From positions 1-33,221 of the forward strand of contig JBLHOS010000026.1 in assembly GCA_047623825.1 (NCBI GenBank): a DNA stretch of 33,221 bases, read 5' to 3'. A program made the translations under genes and the position numbers. The notes beneath the pieces are model-generated. The model was not told the DNA's origin, searched no databases, and worked only from the letters and a program-made list of their open reading frames with translations. The first letter of the stretch is position 1, and every line of letters starts with the position of its first letter. This document shows positions 24,724-32,122 of the stretch, in pieces. Source of the stretch: JBLHOS01 sp047623825. GTDB lineage: Bacteria > Pseudomonadota > Alphaproteobacteria > Rhodobacterales > Rhodobacteraceae.

Positions 24724-25734
24724 ATGGGCACGATCCATCGTTATCGGCTTCGCCTACGGCGAAAGAAATTCCGATTGCGCGCAATGCGCAAGCGACGGGA
24801 GTTGTTGCCTGTGGCCGACCGGACCGGTGCAATCAATCCTGGTGATGTCCTGTGTTTTGTGACCCTGCGCAACGAGCGAGTACGGCTGAAGTATTTCTTG
24901 GAGTATTACCGCCAGCGTGGGATTCGGCATTTCTTTTTTGTCGACAACGACAGCGACGACGGAACGCGAGAGTTTTTAACCATGCAGCGCGACTGTTCGG
25001 TTTGGACAACAGATTCAAGCTACAAGCGATCCCGCTTTGGCATCGATTGGATCAATGGGCTGATGATGCGCTATGCCCACGGGCATTGGAGCTTAGTTGT
25101 CGATGTAGATGAATTTCTAGTATATCCATTCTGCGACACCCGTCCAATTCCAGCCCTTACCGATTGGTTGGATGCCTCGTCGATAAAATCCTTTGGGGCT
25201 ATGCTGTTGGATATGTATCCAAAGGGCCCGATCACGGCCCAGCCGTATGAGGAGGGCAAGAATCCGTTTTCGATCGCGTGCTGGTTTGACTCTGGCAATT
25301 ATTCAATCACTCGGAATTGGCAATTCGGCAACTTGTGGATCCAAGGAGGCCCGAGGGCGCGGGTATTTTTTCAGGATAAACCTGAGCGTGCACCGGCCCT
25401 AAATAAGATCCCATTGGTAAAGTGGGATAAGGCGTATGTTTTCGCCAGCTCAACCCACATGCTCCTGCCAAGGGGGCTTAATCAGGTGTATGATGAATGG
25501 GGCGGCGAGAAGACCTCTGGCGTCTTAATGCATGCTAAGTTTCTGAATACCTTTACCGTGAAGGCGGCGGAAGAACTGAAGCGTAAGCAGCACTATGCCA
25601 ACAGCCATGAATATAAGGCCTACTATAGTGGCCTTGATCAAGAACCGAACCTTTGGTGCAAATGGTCAGAGCGATATATTAACTGGCGACAGCTTGAGAT
25701 TTTGGGACTGATGTCCAAAGGAAATTGGGCATGA
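24724..25734 (+). CDS. Glycosyltransferase family 2-like protein (Glyco_tranf_2_4 type)
   Basis: This is a 336-residue predicted GT-A transferase. After a strongly basic N-terminal stretch (residues 5-26, rich in Arg and Lys) comes the domain start VLCFVTLRNERVRLKYFLEY (42-61) and the nucleotide-sugar strand FFVDNDSDDGT at 71-81. The putative metal-binding DVDEF is at 127-131 (Asp127-x-Asp129) in SLVVDVDEFLVYP. The pattern of a glycosyltransferase with FVDNxSxDGT and DxDEF is that of the bacterial GT2_4/GT92-like group. Its ATG follows the upstream stop with no gap, and its TGA overlaps the next gene's ATG, indicating translational coupling on both sides. The substrate is unknown. Confidence 0.85.
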   Translation: MGTIHRYRLRLRRKKFRLRAMRKRRELLPVADRTGAINPGDVLCFVTLRNERVRLKYFLEYYRQRGIRHFFFVDNDSDDGTREFLTMQRDCSVWTTDSSYKRSRFGIDWINGLMMRYAHGHWSLVVDVDEFLVYPFCDTRPIPALTDWLDASSIKSFGAMLLDMYPKGPITAQPYEEGKNPFSIACWFDSGNYSITRNWQFGNLWIQGGPRARVFFQDKPERAPALNKIPLVKWDKAYVFASSTHMLLPRGLNQVYDEWGGEKTSGVLMHAKFLNTFTVKAAEELKRKQHYANSHEYKAYYSGLDQEPNLWCKWSERYINWRQLEILGLMSKGNWA

Positions 25735-27440
25735 CTGTTGGTTTCGCCATGTTGGTTCACACTGCGTTGGACCGCGCCGCGCAGGTTGCTCGCCACTGGG
25801 CTGAGCGCGAGTGTCCAGTTGTGATCCATGTCGACAAGAGTGTGTCTGATCAGTGTTATGATGACTTCACCAGCGCGCTGTCAGATTTGCCAAATGTACG
25901 GTTTTGTAAGCGTCATAGATGCGAATGGGGAACCTGGTCACTGATACTGGCGTCGCAAAGCGCGTCAGAAATGATGCTGTCTGAATTTTCGTCGGTTCGA
26001 CATGTCTATCTGGCCAGTGGATCTTGTCTGCCACTCCGTCCGGTTGAGGAATTGAAGGCCTATCTGGCTGAACGCCCGCGGACCGATTTCATCGAGAGCG
26101 TCACAACTGAAGATGTGGAATGGACAGTCGGCGGCCTAGACGCGGAACGGTTTTCGCTGCAGTTTCCGTTTTCGTGGAAGCGCCACCGCTGGCTTTTTGA
26201 TCGTTATGTTGAGTTGCAACGTCACGCGCAGTACCGGCGGGTCGTCCCTGAAGGGATCGTTCCCCATTTGGGGTCGCAATGGTGGTGTTTGACGCGCCAG
26301 ACACTGTCTGCAATTTTGCAAGATCCGCGACGCAAGCAGCATGACGCGTATTTCAAACTCGTCTGGATCCCTGACGAAAGCTATTACCAAAGCCTCACCC
26401 GGCTCTATTCGACGCGTGTTGAGAGCCGATCTCTGACCCTGTCGAAGTTTGATTTTCAGGGCAAACCACATGTTTTTTATGATGATCATCTCCATCTGCT
26501 AAGGCGGTCTGACTGCTTTGTTGCTCGAAAAATTTGGCCTAGTGCCGACAAGCTTTATGAAACTTTCTTGTCAGCGGAATCACGCGGTTCCCAGATGGCA
26601 GAGCCAGCACCGGGCAAAATTGACCGTGTCTTCGCCAAGGCATTGGAGCGCCGAACACGTGGGCGAGCGGGGCTATATATGCATAGCCGTTTCCCCAACA
26701 AGGACTGGGAAAACGGTAAAACCTGTGCGCCCTATTCAGTCTTTCAAGGGTTCAATGACTTGTTCGAGGATTTCCAGCCCTGGATTTCGCGACGCCTGGG
26801 GACGCGGGTCCACGGCAATTTGTACGATCCGCTGAAAGCCCGGTTTGCGGGCGATCCAGATGTCTACGCGGGGTGCCTATCGTCGAGCGCGGCCCTTCGT
26901 GATTACAATCCAGAACAATTCTTGACGAGCCTGATTTGGAACACGCGAGGCGAGCGTCAAGCTTTCCAGTTTGGTCCCATGGATCGACAGGCGATCGGTT
27001 GGTTCCTAGCGTCAGACAGCAACGCGCAGATTTCGGTTATCTCAGGCGCTTGGGCCGTGCCGCTTTACAACTCCAACCGTAATTTTGGCGATATCCGGAA
27101 ACGCGCAGCGTTATTACAGCGAGTCGAGGTTGAGTTTCTGGAACTTCTTCGCGGCGTTCAAACGCGCGCTGACGTTCGTATCTGGACGCTTGCTGAGTTC
27201 ATCGAAGAGCCGATGGAATATTTGCAAAGCATTATGGACAGTCTGGGCGAGGCATCAGCGGCTCAGCTAACGCAAGCCCCGAAAATGGCTGATCTGACTG
27301 GCTTCGGTCAGTTTCTGCAGAACTTGAAAAACCAGGGCATGAACCCCTACGTGATGGGTGATTTTCCACCGACCCCGCCGACCCTACCGGGACACGCTGG
27401 GTCGGCTAATGGCGAAACGCGCCCCTATCTGGTGAGGTAG
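25731..27440 (+). CDS. GT14 core-2/I-branching type glycosyltransferase with large uncharacterised C-terminal region
   Basis: This is a 569-residue protein. Residues 1-270 match the core-2/I-branching beta-1,6-N-acetylglucosaminyltransferase family: an N-terminal strand TVGFAMLVHTALDRAAQVA, VVIHVDKSVS, the VYLASGSCLPLRP motif at 93-104, HLGSQWWCLTR at 179-189 and PDESYYQSL at 214-222. Residues of about 300-569 form a second region of similar size with no family signature I can assign (GLYMHSRFPNKDWENGKTC, AISWFLASD-like and ISVISGAWAVPLYNSN segments). In Rhodobacteraceae a domain of unknown function, DUF5928, is known in this position; I believe this is it. ATG 25731 is chosen over TTG 25725 because AAAGGA at 25717-25722 is well spaced and it forms an ATGA overlap. 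Confidence 0.85.
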   Translation: MTVGFAMLVHTALDRAAQVARHWAERECPVVIHVDKSVSDQCYDDFTSALSDLPNVRFCKRHRCEWGTWSLILASQSASEMMLSEFSSVRHVYLASGSCLPLRPVEELKAYLAERPRTDFIESVTTEDVEWTVGGLDAERFSLQFPFSWKRHRWLFDRYVELQRHAQYRRVVPEGIVPHLGSQWWCLTRQTLSAILQDPRRKQHDAYFKLVWIPDESYYQSLTRLYSTRVESRSLTLSKFDFQGKPHVFYDDHLHLLRRSDCFVARKIWPSADKLYETFLSAESRGSQMAEPAPGKIDRVFAKALERRTRGRAGLYMHSRFPNKDWENGKTCAPYSVFQGFNDLFEDFQPWISRRLGTRVHGNLYDPLKARFAGDPDVYAGCLSSSAALRDYNPEQFLTSLIWNTRGERQAFQFGPMDRQAIGWFLASDSNAQISVISGAWAVPLYNSNRNFGDIRKRAALLQRVEVEFLELLRGVQTRADVRIWTLAEFIEEPMEYLQSIMDSLGEASAAQLTQAPKMADLTGFGQFLQNLKNQGMNPYVMGDFPPTPPTLPGHAGSANGETRPYLVR

Positions 27441-27443
27441 TTT

Positions 27444-28874
27444 ATGACGGGCCAGTTTGACGCTTTTGTGCTGTTCGCTGAAATGCGGACAGGATCGAAT
27501 TATCTAGAGGCGACGCTGAACGATCTGCTAGACCTGCATTGCTACGGTGAGGTCTTCAATCCCAGCTTTATCGGCCATCACAAGACGTTTGAATTGTTGG
27601 GATTTGACATGGCCAGCCGGGAGGCCGACCCGGTTGCACTGTTCGACGACTTGATCGCCAAGACGGGTGGCTTGCCTGGTATGAGGTTCTTTCACGATCA
27701 TGATCCGCGTGTGCTTGAGCATATTTTGCCGAACCCCCGCGTCGCGAAGGTTATCCTGACGCGCAATCCGGTCGAAAGCTATGTCTCTCGCAAGATAGCC
27801 GCGCAAACCGGACAGTGGCGGATGACGGATGTCAAACACCACCGCACTGCGGCCATTGAGTTCGATAGCACCGAATTTGAGGAGATGTTGGATGCGCTGC
27901 AAAGCTTCCAGCTTGATCTGCAGCGTGGATTACAGACCACTGGGCAAAGCGCGTTTTTTCTCCGCTATGAAGATATCAACGATGTTGATGTGATCAATGG
28001 TTTGGCTCGATTTCTTGGATCTAGCCATCAACTTGACGCGACGTCTGGAAAACTGAAAAAGCAAAATCCAAGTGATCTGAACGAAAAAGTCTCAAACTAC
28101 GATGAGATGGTCGCAGGGTTGGCGCAGATTGATCGGTTTGATCTTGGTCGAACCCCTAGTTTTGAACCCATTCGACACCCAGCGGTGCCAGGTTATTTTG
28201 CGACGCCTGAAGCGGGCTTGCTTTTCATGCCGATCAAGGGTGCGCCGGTCGAAGAAATCCTTGACTGGATGGCTGAGGTTGAGGGCTGTCCGGTCGGGGC
28301 TCTTCTGACCAAATTCAATCAAAAAGCGCTACGCCAATGGATGCGTCAGCACCCGGGGTATCGCAGCTTTACAGTCCTTCGGCATCCGGTCGCGCGGGCA
28401 TATCATGCGTTCAACACCTGTATTCTGCCCAACGACGTTCCGAACTATGCTGATATTCGACGCGTCCTGCGCAAGATGTACGATCTGAAGATCCCACAAG
28501 ACGGGATCGTCGACGGCTACGGTTTGGATGAACACCGCGCGGCGTTTCTACAGTTCCTGAGCTTTTTAAAAGGGAACTTGACTGGGCAAACAAGCATTCG
28601 GGTTGATCCGTCTTGGGCCTCACAGACAGCCTTGCTGCAAGGGTTCTCACAGATGACATTGCCTGATCTGCTGATCCGTGAGGAGGAATTGCCGGACACA
28701 TTGGCGCGGTTAAGTGAGCGCGTTCCTGGTGTCGTTATTGCCCACAACTTGACCCCTCCGAGCGCGCCTTTTGAGCTGGCAGAGATCTATGATGCAACCA
28801 TTGAGACGGCCGTTTCCAACATCTATCGGCGCGATTACCTGAACTTTGGCTTTGATTGTTGGAACAAAATCTAG
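27444..28874 (+). CDS. Sulfotransferase-like protein with two sulfotransferase-like halves (NodH-like)
   Basis: This is a 476-residue protein predicted to move sulfate from PAPS to a glycan. The N-terminal half has a 5'-phosphosulfate-loop candidate, EMRTGSNYLEATL at 13-25, and a 3'-phosphate-binding candidate, VILTRNPVESYVSRKIA at 103-119, as in Stf0/NodH-type enzymes. A second half starts near 255. FMPIKGAP at 261-268 is where family-2 sulfotransferases have IPKxGxTS, TVLRHPVARAYHAFN at 310-324 resembles their 3'-phosphate motif, and IYRRDYLNFGFD at 460-471 resembles their C-terminal DYxxFGY. The second loop lacks the usual Ser/Thr and may be inactive. A GAGG ribosome site precedes the ATG, 3 nt after the previous stop. 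It is the last gene of the glycan run. Confidence 0.8.
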   Translation: MTGQFDAFVLFAEMRTGSNYLEATLNDLLDLHCYGEVFNPSFIGHHKTFELLGFDMASREADPVALFDDLIAKTGGLPGMRFFHDHDPRVLEHILPNPRVAKVILTRNPVESYVSRKIAAQTGQWRMTDVKHHRTAAIEFDSTEFEEMLDALQSFQLDLQRGLQTTGQSAFFLRYEDINDVDVINGLARFLGSSHQLDATSGKLKKQNPSDLNEKVSNYDEMVAGLAQIDRFDLGRTPSFEPIRHPAVPGYFATPEAGLLFMPIKGAPVEEILDWMAEVEGCPVGALLTKFNQKALRQWMRQHPGYRSFTVLRHPVARAYHAFNTCILPNDVPNYADIRRVLRKMYDLKIPQDGIVDGYGLDEHRAAFLQFLSFLKGNLTGQTSIRVDPSWASQTALLQGFSQMTLPDLLIREEELPDTLARLSERVPGVVIAHNLTPPSAPFELAEIYDATIETAVSNIYRRDYLNFGFDCWNKI

Positions 28875-28875
28875 C

Positions 28876-29340
28876 TTAGGCCGCCTTTGACGCTTCACCG
28901 TTCGTCAGCAATGTATGCAACGTTAGGTGATTGGAATTGGCACGAAGCTTTGCGCACAACGAAGGGTCGCGCAAAGTGCGAGAAACCAGTGCAAGCGCCT
29001 TTAAGTGGTCTACACCCGAATCGGCGGGCGCAAACAAGGCGAACACCAGATCGACAGGTTGTCGATCGACAGCATCAAAGTCGATTGGCTTGTCGAGTTT
29101 TAGAAACGCGCCGCTAACATGGGTCAGGTTTTCAAGCCGTGCGTGTGGCAACGCCACTCCGCCGCCTACGCCCGTCGGGCCAAGGCTTTCACGGTCTTGC
29201 AAGGCATCAAATATCACAGTCGACGGCAGATCAACCAAAGTTGAAGCCAAATCAGACAACGTCTGAAGCAGTCGCTTTTTACTAGTGATATCAGAAACAG
29301 CCCTTACGGCCTGTGGCGCCAGAAGAGTTGGCAGATCCAT
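28876..29340 (-). CDS. ptsN: PTS IIA-like nitrogen regulatory protein PtsN (EIIA-Ntr)
   Basis: PtsN is the terminal phospho-acceptor of the nitrogen phosphotransferase chain and regulates by protein contact, for example on K+ transport and stress systems. The 154 residues match the family. The phosphorylated His66 lies in GGGVALPHARLENL, preceded by DRESLGPTGVG, and FALFAPADSGVDHLKALA is the conserved mid-domain strand and helix. A GAGGA ribosome site lies 6 nt before the ATG at 29340. It is 44 nt downstream of hpf on the same strand, the usual hpf-ptsN pair. The gap to the convergent sulfotransferase-like gene is 1 nt. Confidence 0.95.
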   Translation of the reverse strand: MDLPTLLAPQAVRAVSDITSKKRLLQTLSDLASTLVDLPSTVIFDALQDRESLGPTGVGGGVALPHARLENLTHVSGAFLKLDKPIDFDAVDRQPVDLVFALFAPADSGVDHLKALALVSRTLRDPSLCAKLRANSNHLTLHTLLTNGEASKAA

Positions 29341-29384
29341 AGTTTATCCTCGCGGCGCGTGGTCTGGTGCACGCTAAACAGAAT

Positions 29385-29954
29385 TTATTTGTTGGGGTCG
29401 ATCCAGCCGATGTTTCCATCGTCACGGCGGTAGACCACGTTAACCCCGTCATGTCCCTCATTTCGGAACACCAAGACCGGTGCGCCTGCCAACTCCATCT
29501 GCATAACCGCCTCGCCGACGGATAGTGACGGTATCTTCGTCTCCATCTCAGCCACGATAATCGGTTGAAGCGTTTCAGGCTCCGCCTCACTGGCGTCGTC
29601 TGACCCGGCGAGGATATACGAGGAAGCACCAAAGAGTTCAACTGGTTGTGACCTATCCTTGTGATGGTCCTTTAGACGACGTTTATACCGGCGAAGTTGC
29701 TTCTCCATTTTCTCGCAGCACTGGTCAAAAGCTGAATAGATTTCAGAAGAGCCAGCTCGGGCTGACGCGGTCAATCCTGTCGAGAGGTGAACTGTTGCCT
29801 CACAAACATGCTCATATCCACTTTTAGAAAAAAAGACCGACGCGTCGGTTGGTCTTTCGGCATATTTGTCAACAACAGCCCCTAGGCTCGCTTTTACATG
29901 GGTTTGGAGTGCGTCCCCGATGTCGATCTGCTTTCCGCTTATTTGGTACCGCAT
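29385..29954 (-). CDS. hpf: Long-form ribosome hibernation promoting factor HPF (RaiA family)
   Basis: Long HPF binds the 30S decoding region in stationary phase and joins two 70S ribosomes into an inactive 100S dimer. The chosen ATG at 29954 gives 189 residues, starting MRYQISGKQIDIGDALQTHV with GGGAGA as ribosome site; an in-frame upstream codon would add an unsupported 15 residues. The N-terminal RaiA domain (1-100) ends in the basic helix EKMEKQLRRYKRRLKDHHKD. The C-terminal dimerisation domain (about 130-189) has PSLSVGEAVMQMELAGAPVL, VFRNEGHDGVNVVYRRDDGN and IGWIDPN. This tail marks the long form. The promoter is likely in the 302-nt gap upstream. Confidence 0.94.
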   Translation of the reverse strand: MRYQISGKQIDIGDALQTHVKASLGAVVDKYAERPTDASVFFSKSGYEHVCEATVHLSTGLTASARAGSSEIYSAFDQCCEKMEKQLRRYKRRLKDHHKDRSQPVELFGASSYILAGSDDASEAEPETLQPIIVAEMETKIPSLSVGEAVMQMELAGAPVLVFRNEGHDGVNVVYRRDDGNIGWIDPNK

Positions 29955-30256
29955 GTGTTCTCCCAAGGTTGGACCAGACCATCGCGGAAGGGTATCCACG
30001 AGATCTTATCAAAGTGTTGACGATGTCTGGAACGGGCCCTGCGTGCTTGAGTTCATACATCGAGCCCAACTGAACTCGATTCTGTATCTGAGTATGATAA
30101 CCGCAAGAGCCAACATCCCTCGTATTTGGCGTCAGAATACATTCATCTGTCAACGCCCACGCGCGTGCATACCAGCAATAATCTGACTATTATTGGCCTA
30201 TCAAGTATTTAAATGATTGATTTAGATAGATAATAACACGGAAATTATCTGCGTCT
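29955..30256. other. 302-nt gene-free gap between lptB and hpf
   Basis: No convincing coding frame is present; the frames here continue out of neighbouring genes. On the minus strand, an AT-rich inverted repeat, AGATAAT (30228-30234) with ATTATCT (30244-30250), lies 6 nt after the lptB stop and could be a weak terminator. A perfect -35 hexamer TTGACA (minus, 30153-30148) has no good -10 at the right distance, but could drive hpf. A 7-bp inverted repeat GAGTTCA (30049-30055) with TGAACTC (30071-30077) may be an operator or hairpin. The lptB-proximal part is clearly AT-rich. In many proteobacteria rpoN fills this position. Confidence 0.6.
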
Positions 30257-31015
30257 TCAAGAGATACGAAAGCTGTGGCCTAGGTAGACCCGGCGGACGT
30301 TTTCGTCACGAACGACATCATCGGGTGTTCCGCTCATGATGACAACACCGTCGTGCAAAATATAGGCACGGTCTACGATCTCGAGCGTTTCGCGAACGTT
30401 GTGGTCTGTAATCAAAACACCAAGCCCACGGTTCTTCAGATCGGACACCAATGCGCGAATGTCGTTGACTGCAATTGGGTCAACGCCAGCGAACGGTTCG
30501 TCCAAAAGTACATAGCGTGGGTTTGACGCAAGACAGCGCGCAATCTCGACGCGGCGCCGTTCACCACCGGACAATGACAACGCGGGGGCGCGTCGCAGAT
30601 GCCCGATCGAGAATTCTGACAAAAGCTCCTCTAGACGATCGTGGCGAGTTTTGCGATCGGACTCCACCACTTCCAGGATCGCCAGGATATTGTCTTCAAC
30701 CGATAATCCGCGAAAGATCGACATCTCTTGTGGCAGGTAGCCAATGCCCGCTTTCGCGCGGCGATACATCGGTAGCAGCGTTACATCTTGACCGTCTAGG
30801 CGAACTGTCCCGCCTTCGGGCGTGACAAGACCTGCTATGGAGTAAAAGCACGTGGTTTTTCCAGACCCATTAGGCCCCAATAAGGCAACGACTTCACCCC
30901 TGTTCAGATCCAATGAGACGTCGCGGATTACCAGACGTTTCTTATAGCTCTTGCGCAGGTTGCTGATGTGCAATCCTTGTTGGCCATCTGAGACTATCAG
31001 GTTCGGTCGCTTCAT
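30257..31015 (-). CDS. lptB: LPS export ABC transporter ATP-binding protein LptB
   Basis: LptB powers removal of lipopolysaccharide from the inner membrane with LptF, LptG and LptC. The 252 residues have the complete ABC ATPase set: Walker A GPNGSGKTT at 47-55, Q-loop GYLPQEMSIFRGLSVEDN from about 92, signature LSGGERRRVEIAR at 148-160, Walker B YVLLDEPFAGVDP at 168-180 and the switch His in LGVLITDHNVRETL. FRGLSVEDNI and EPFAGVDPIAV are distinctive of LptB among ABC ATPases. The N-terminus carries about 15 extra residues before the first beta strand. The ATG overlaps the lptA stop (ATGA). lptFG are not in this window. Confidence 0.97.
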   Translation of the reverse strand: MKRPNLIVSDGQQGLHISNLRKSYKKRLVIRDVSLDLNRGEVVALLGPNGSGKTTCFYSIAGLVTPEGGTVRLDGQDVTLLPMYRRAKAGIGYLPQEMSIFRGLSVEDNILAILEVVESDRKTRHDRLEELLSEFSIGHLRRAPALSLSGGERRRVEIARCLASNPRYVLLDEPFAGVDPIAVNDIRALVSDLKNRGLGVLITDHNVRETLEIVDRAYILHDGVVIMSGTPDDVVRDENVRRVYLGHSFRIS

Positions 31016-31506
31016 TCACTCGGCCTCTCGGACTGCAGGACGGTTCTGACCCTGCCTTCAACTGTGCCGCTGCCAGTATTTACATCAAGAACCAATCGGT
31101 CGCCTGCAATCGCTGCTAGACCTTGGGTTACCAAAACCTCGCCGCTCAGCACCATTTCGCCGGTGCTGACTTGGTAGACTGCGGACTGACCTCCGGCTGC
31201 ATCTGTCCCGCTTGCGATCAGTACATCGCCGGTCGCGATTACTTGGTCGATCTGTTGGGACCCCTCAACAGTTGCGTAGACAACCTGGACCTCTGCGGCG
31301 GACATTCGCAAAGCGCCCTGGATGATCAGCACATTTCCTGAGAAAACAGCGCTGCCGCTTGTCTGGTCCAACTCCAACCGGTCGGAAGTTACCTCAATGG
31401 CTTGGTTCGAATCATGTGTTGCTTCGCCAAAACCGATACTTGTCTGAGCTTGCAGGCCTCCAGCCCAAAGCAGCAAAAATAACGCCGTTAATCTAAATAG
31501 CTGCAT
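31012..31506 (-). CDS. lptA: Periplasmic LPS transport protein LptA
   Basis: LptA forms the beta-jellyroll bridge that carries lipopolysaccharide across the periplasm from LptC to LptD. The 164 residues start with a signal peptide (about 1-20; MQLFRLTALFLLLWAGGLQA, likely cut after Ala20). The OstA-like domain follows: QAIEVTSDRLELDQTSGSAV, FSGNVLIIQGALRMSAAEVQ and later GQSAVYQVSTGEMVLSGEVL, the repeating strand pattern of the family. A GAGAGG ribosome site overlaps the end of lptC, 9 nt upstream. It sits between lptC and lptB in the standard order. Sequence conservation in LptA is low, so the context is important support. Confidence 0.93.
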   Translation of the reverse strand: MQLFRLTALFLLLWAGGLQAQTSIGFGEATHDSNQAIEVTSDRLELDQTSGSAVFSGNVLIIQGALRMSAAEVQVVYATVEGSQQIDQVIATGDVLIASGTDAAGGQSAVYQVSTGEMVLSGEVLVTQGLAAIAGDRLVLDVNTGSGTVEGRVRTVLQSERPSE

Positions 31507-31515
31507 TGCACCCTC

Positions 31516-32112
31516 TCATTCACCAGCACTGTATAGCACTCGAACGCCGCCATTGAAAATAACGACATGCGCCTCATTGGCGGGCCGTATTTCCATAGCG
31601 CCCGCAGTGATCTGTGTATTCGGGCCTTCGGCGATTGTTTCGGTTGGACTGGTAACCCAAAAATCGGCAAGACCGATCGAAAGTTCCTGGGTGCTAAGGG
31701 TATAGCCATGGGAACTGGTGATCATCACATCATTGTCCAGCGACGCGCGCTGTTCGGTCAGATCAAATAGGCCGTATTCTGCATGGATCATTATGAAATC
31801 GGTTTCACTCAGATCAATGCGGGTTTGAATGCCCTCTGCGTGAACAAGCGACAGTTGTCCCGCTACTGGGCTGGCCACGTCCGCCAAAAATTCAAACTGA
31901 CGGCCATTATCCAAAGTACCTGCAAATCTTGGGCTGCCAAGGCGCTGCTCACGGACCAATTCCTCAATATCAACCTCAGAAAAAGGGATCGCCTGTTCGG
32001 GGTCTGGCATACGCGAGAACAAGAACAGCGTCGACAATAGCGACAGCGCCAAAAGCGGAAGGATGACCTTGATCCAGGCGACACCTTGCGAATAGCGATT
32101 GCGCCCGTTCAT
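31516..32112 (-). CDS. lptC: LPS export protein LptC
   Basis: LptC is the single-span inner-membrane protein that receives lipopolysaccharide from LptB2FG and hands it to LptA. From the ATG at 32112 it has 198 residues: a short cytoplasmic start, a membrane segment at about 12-33 (WIKVILPLLALSLLSTLFLF), then a periplasmic OstA/LptC-like beta domain (LGSPRFAGTLDNGRQFEFLA, SETDFIMIHAEYGLFDL). An in-frame upstream extension of 38 residues would overlap rnd and put the membrane segment too far in, so the shorter start is chosen. It lies 10 nt after rnd and 9 nt before lptA. The identity rests on topology and position as much as on sequence. Confidence 0.9.
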   Translation of the reverse strand: MNGRNRYSQGVAWIKVILPLLALSLLSTLFLFSRMPDPEQAIPFSEVDIEELVREQRLGSPRFAGTLDNGRQFEFLADVASPVAGQLSLVHAEGIQTRIDLSETDFIMIHAEYGLFDLTEQRASLDNDVMITSSHGYTLSTQELSIGLADFWVTSPTETIAEGPNTQITAGAMEIRPANEAHVVIFNGGVRVLYSAGE

Positions 32113-32122
32113 TGCGTCCTCG

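Noticed and set aside
19360..28874. Recently transferred genomic island for the glycan genes
   Set aside because: No integrase, transposase, tRNA junction or flanking direct repeats; base composition appears similar to neighbours by eye.
29869..30153. 94-codon minus-strand frame in the lptB-hpf gap
   Set aside because: It runs into hpf in another frame, lacks a ribosome site and has no recognisable domain.
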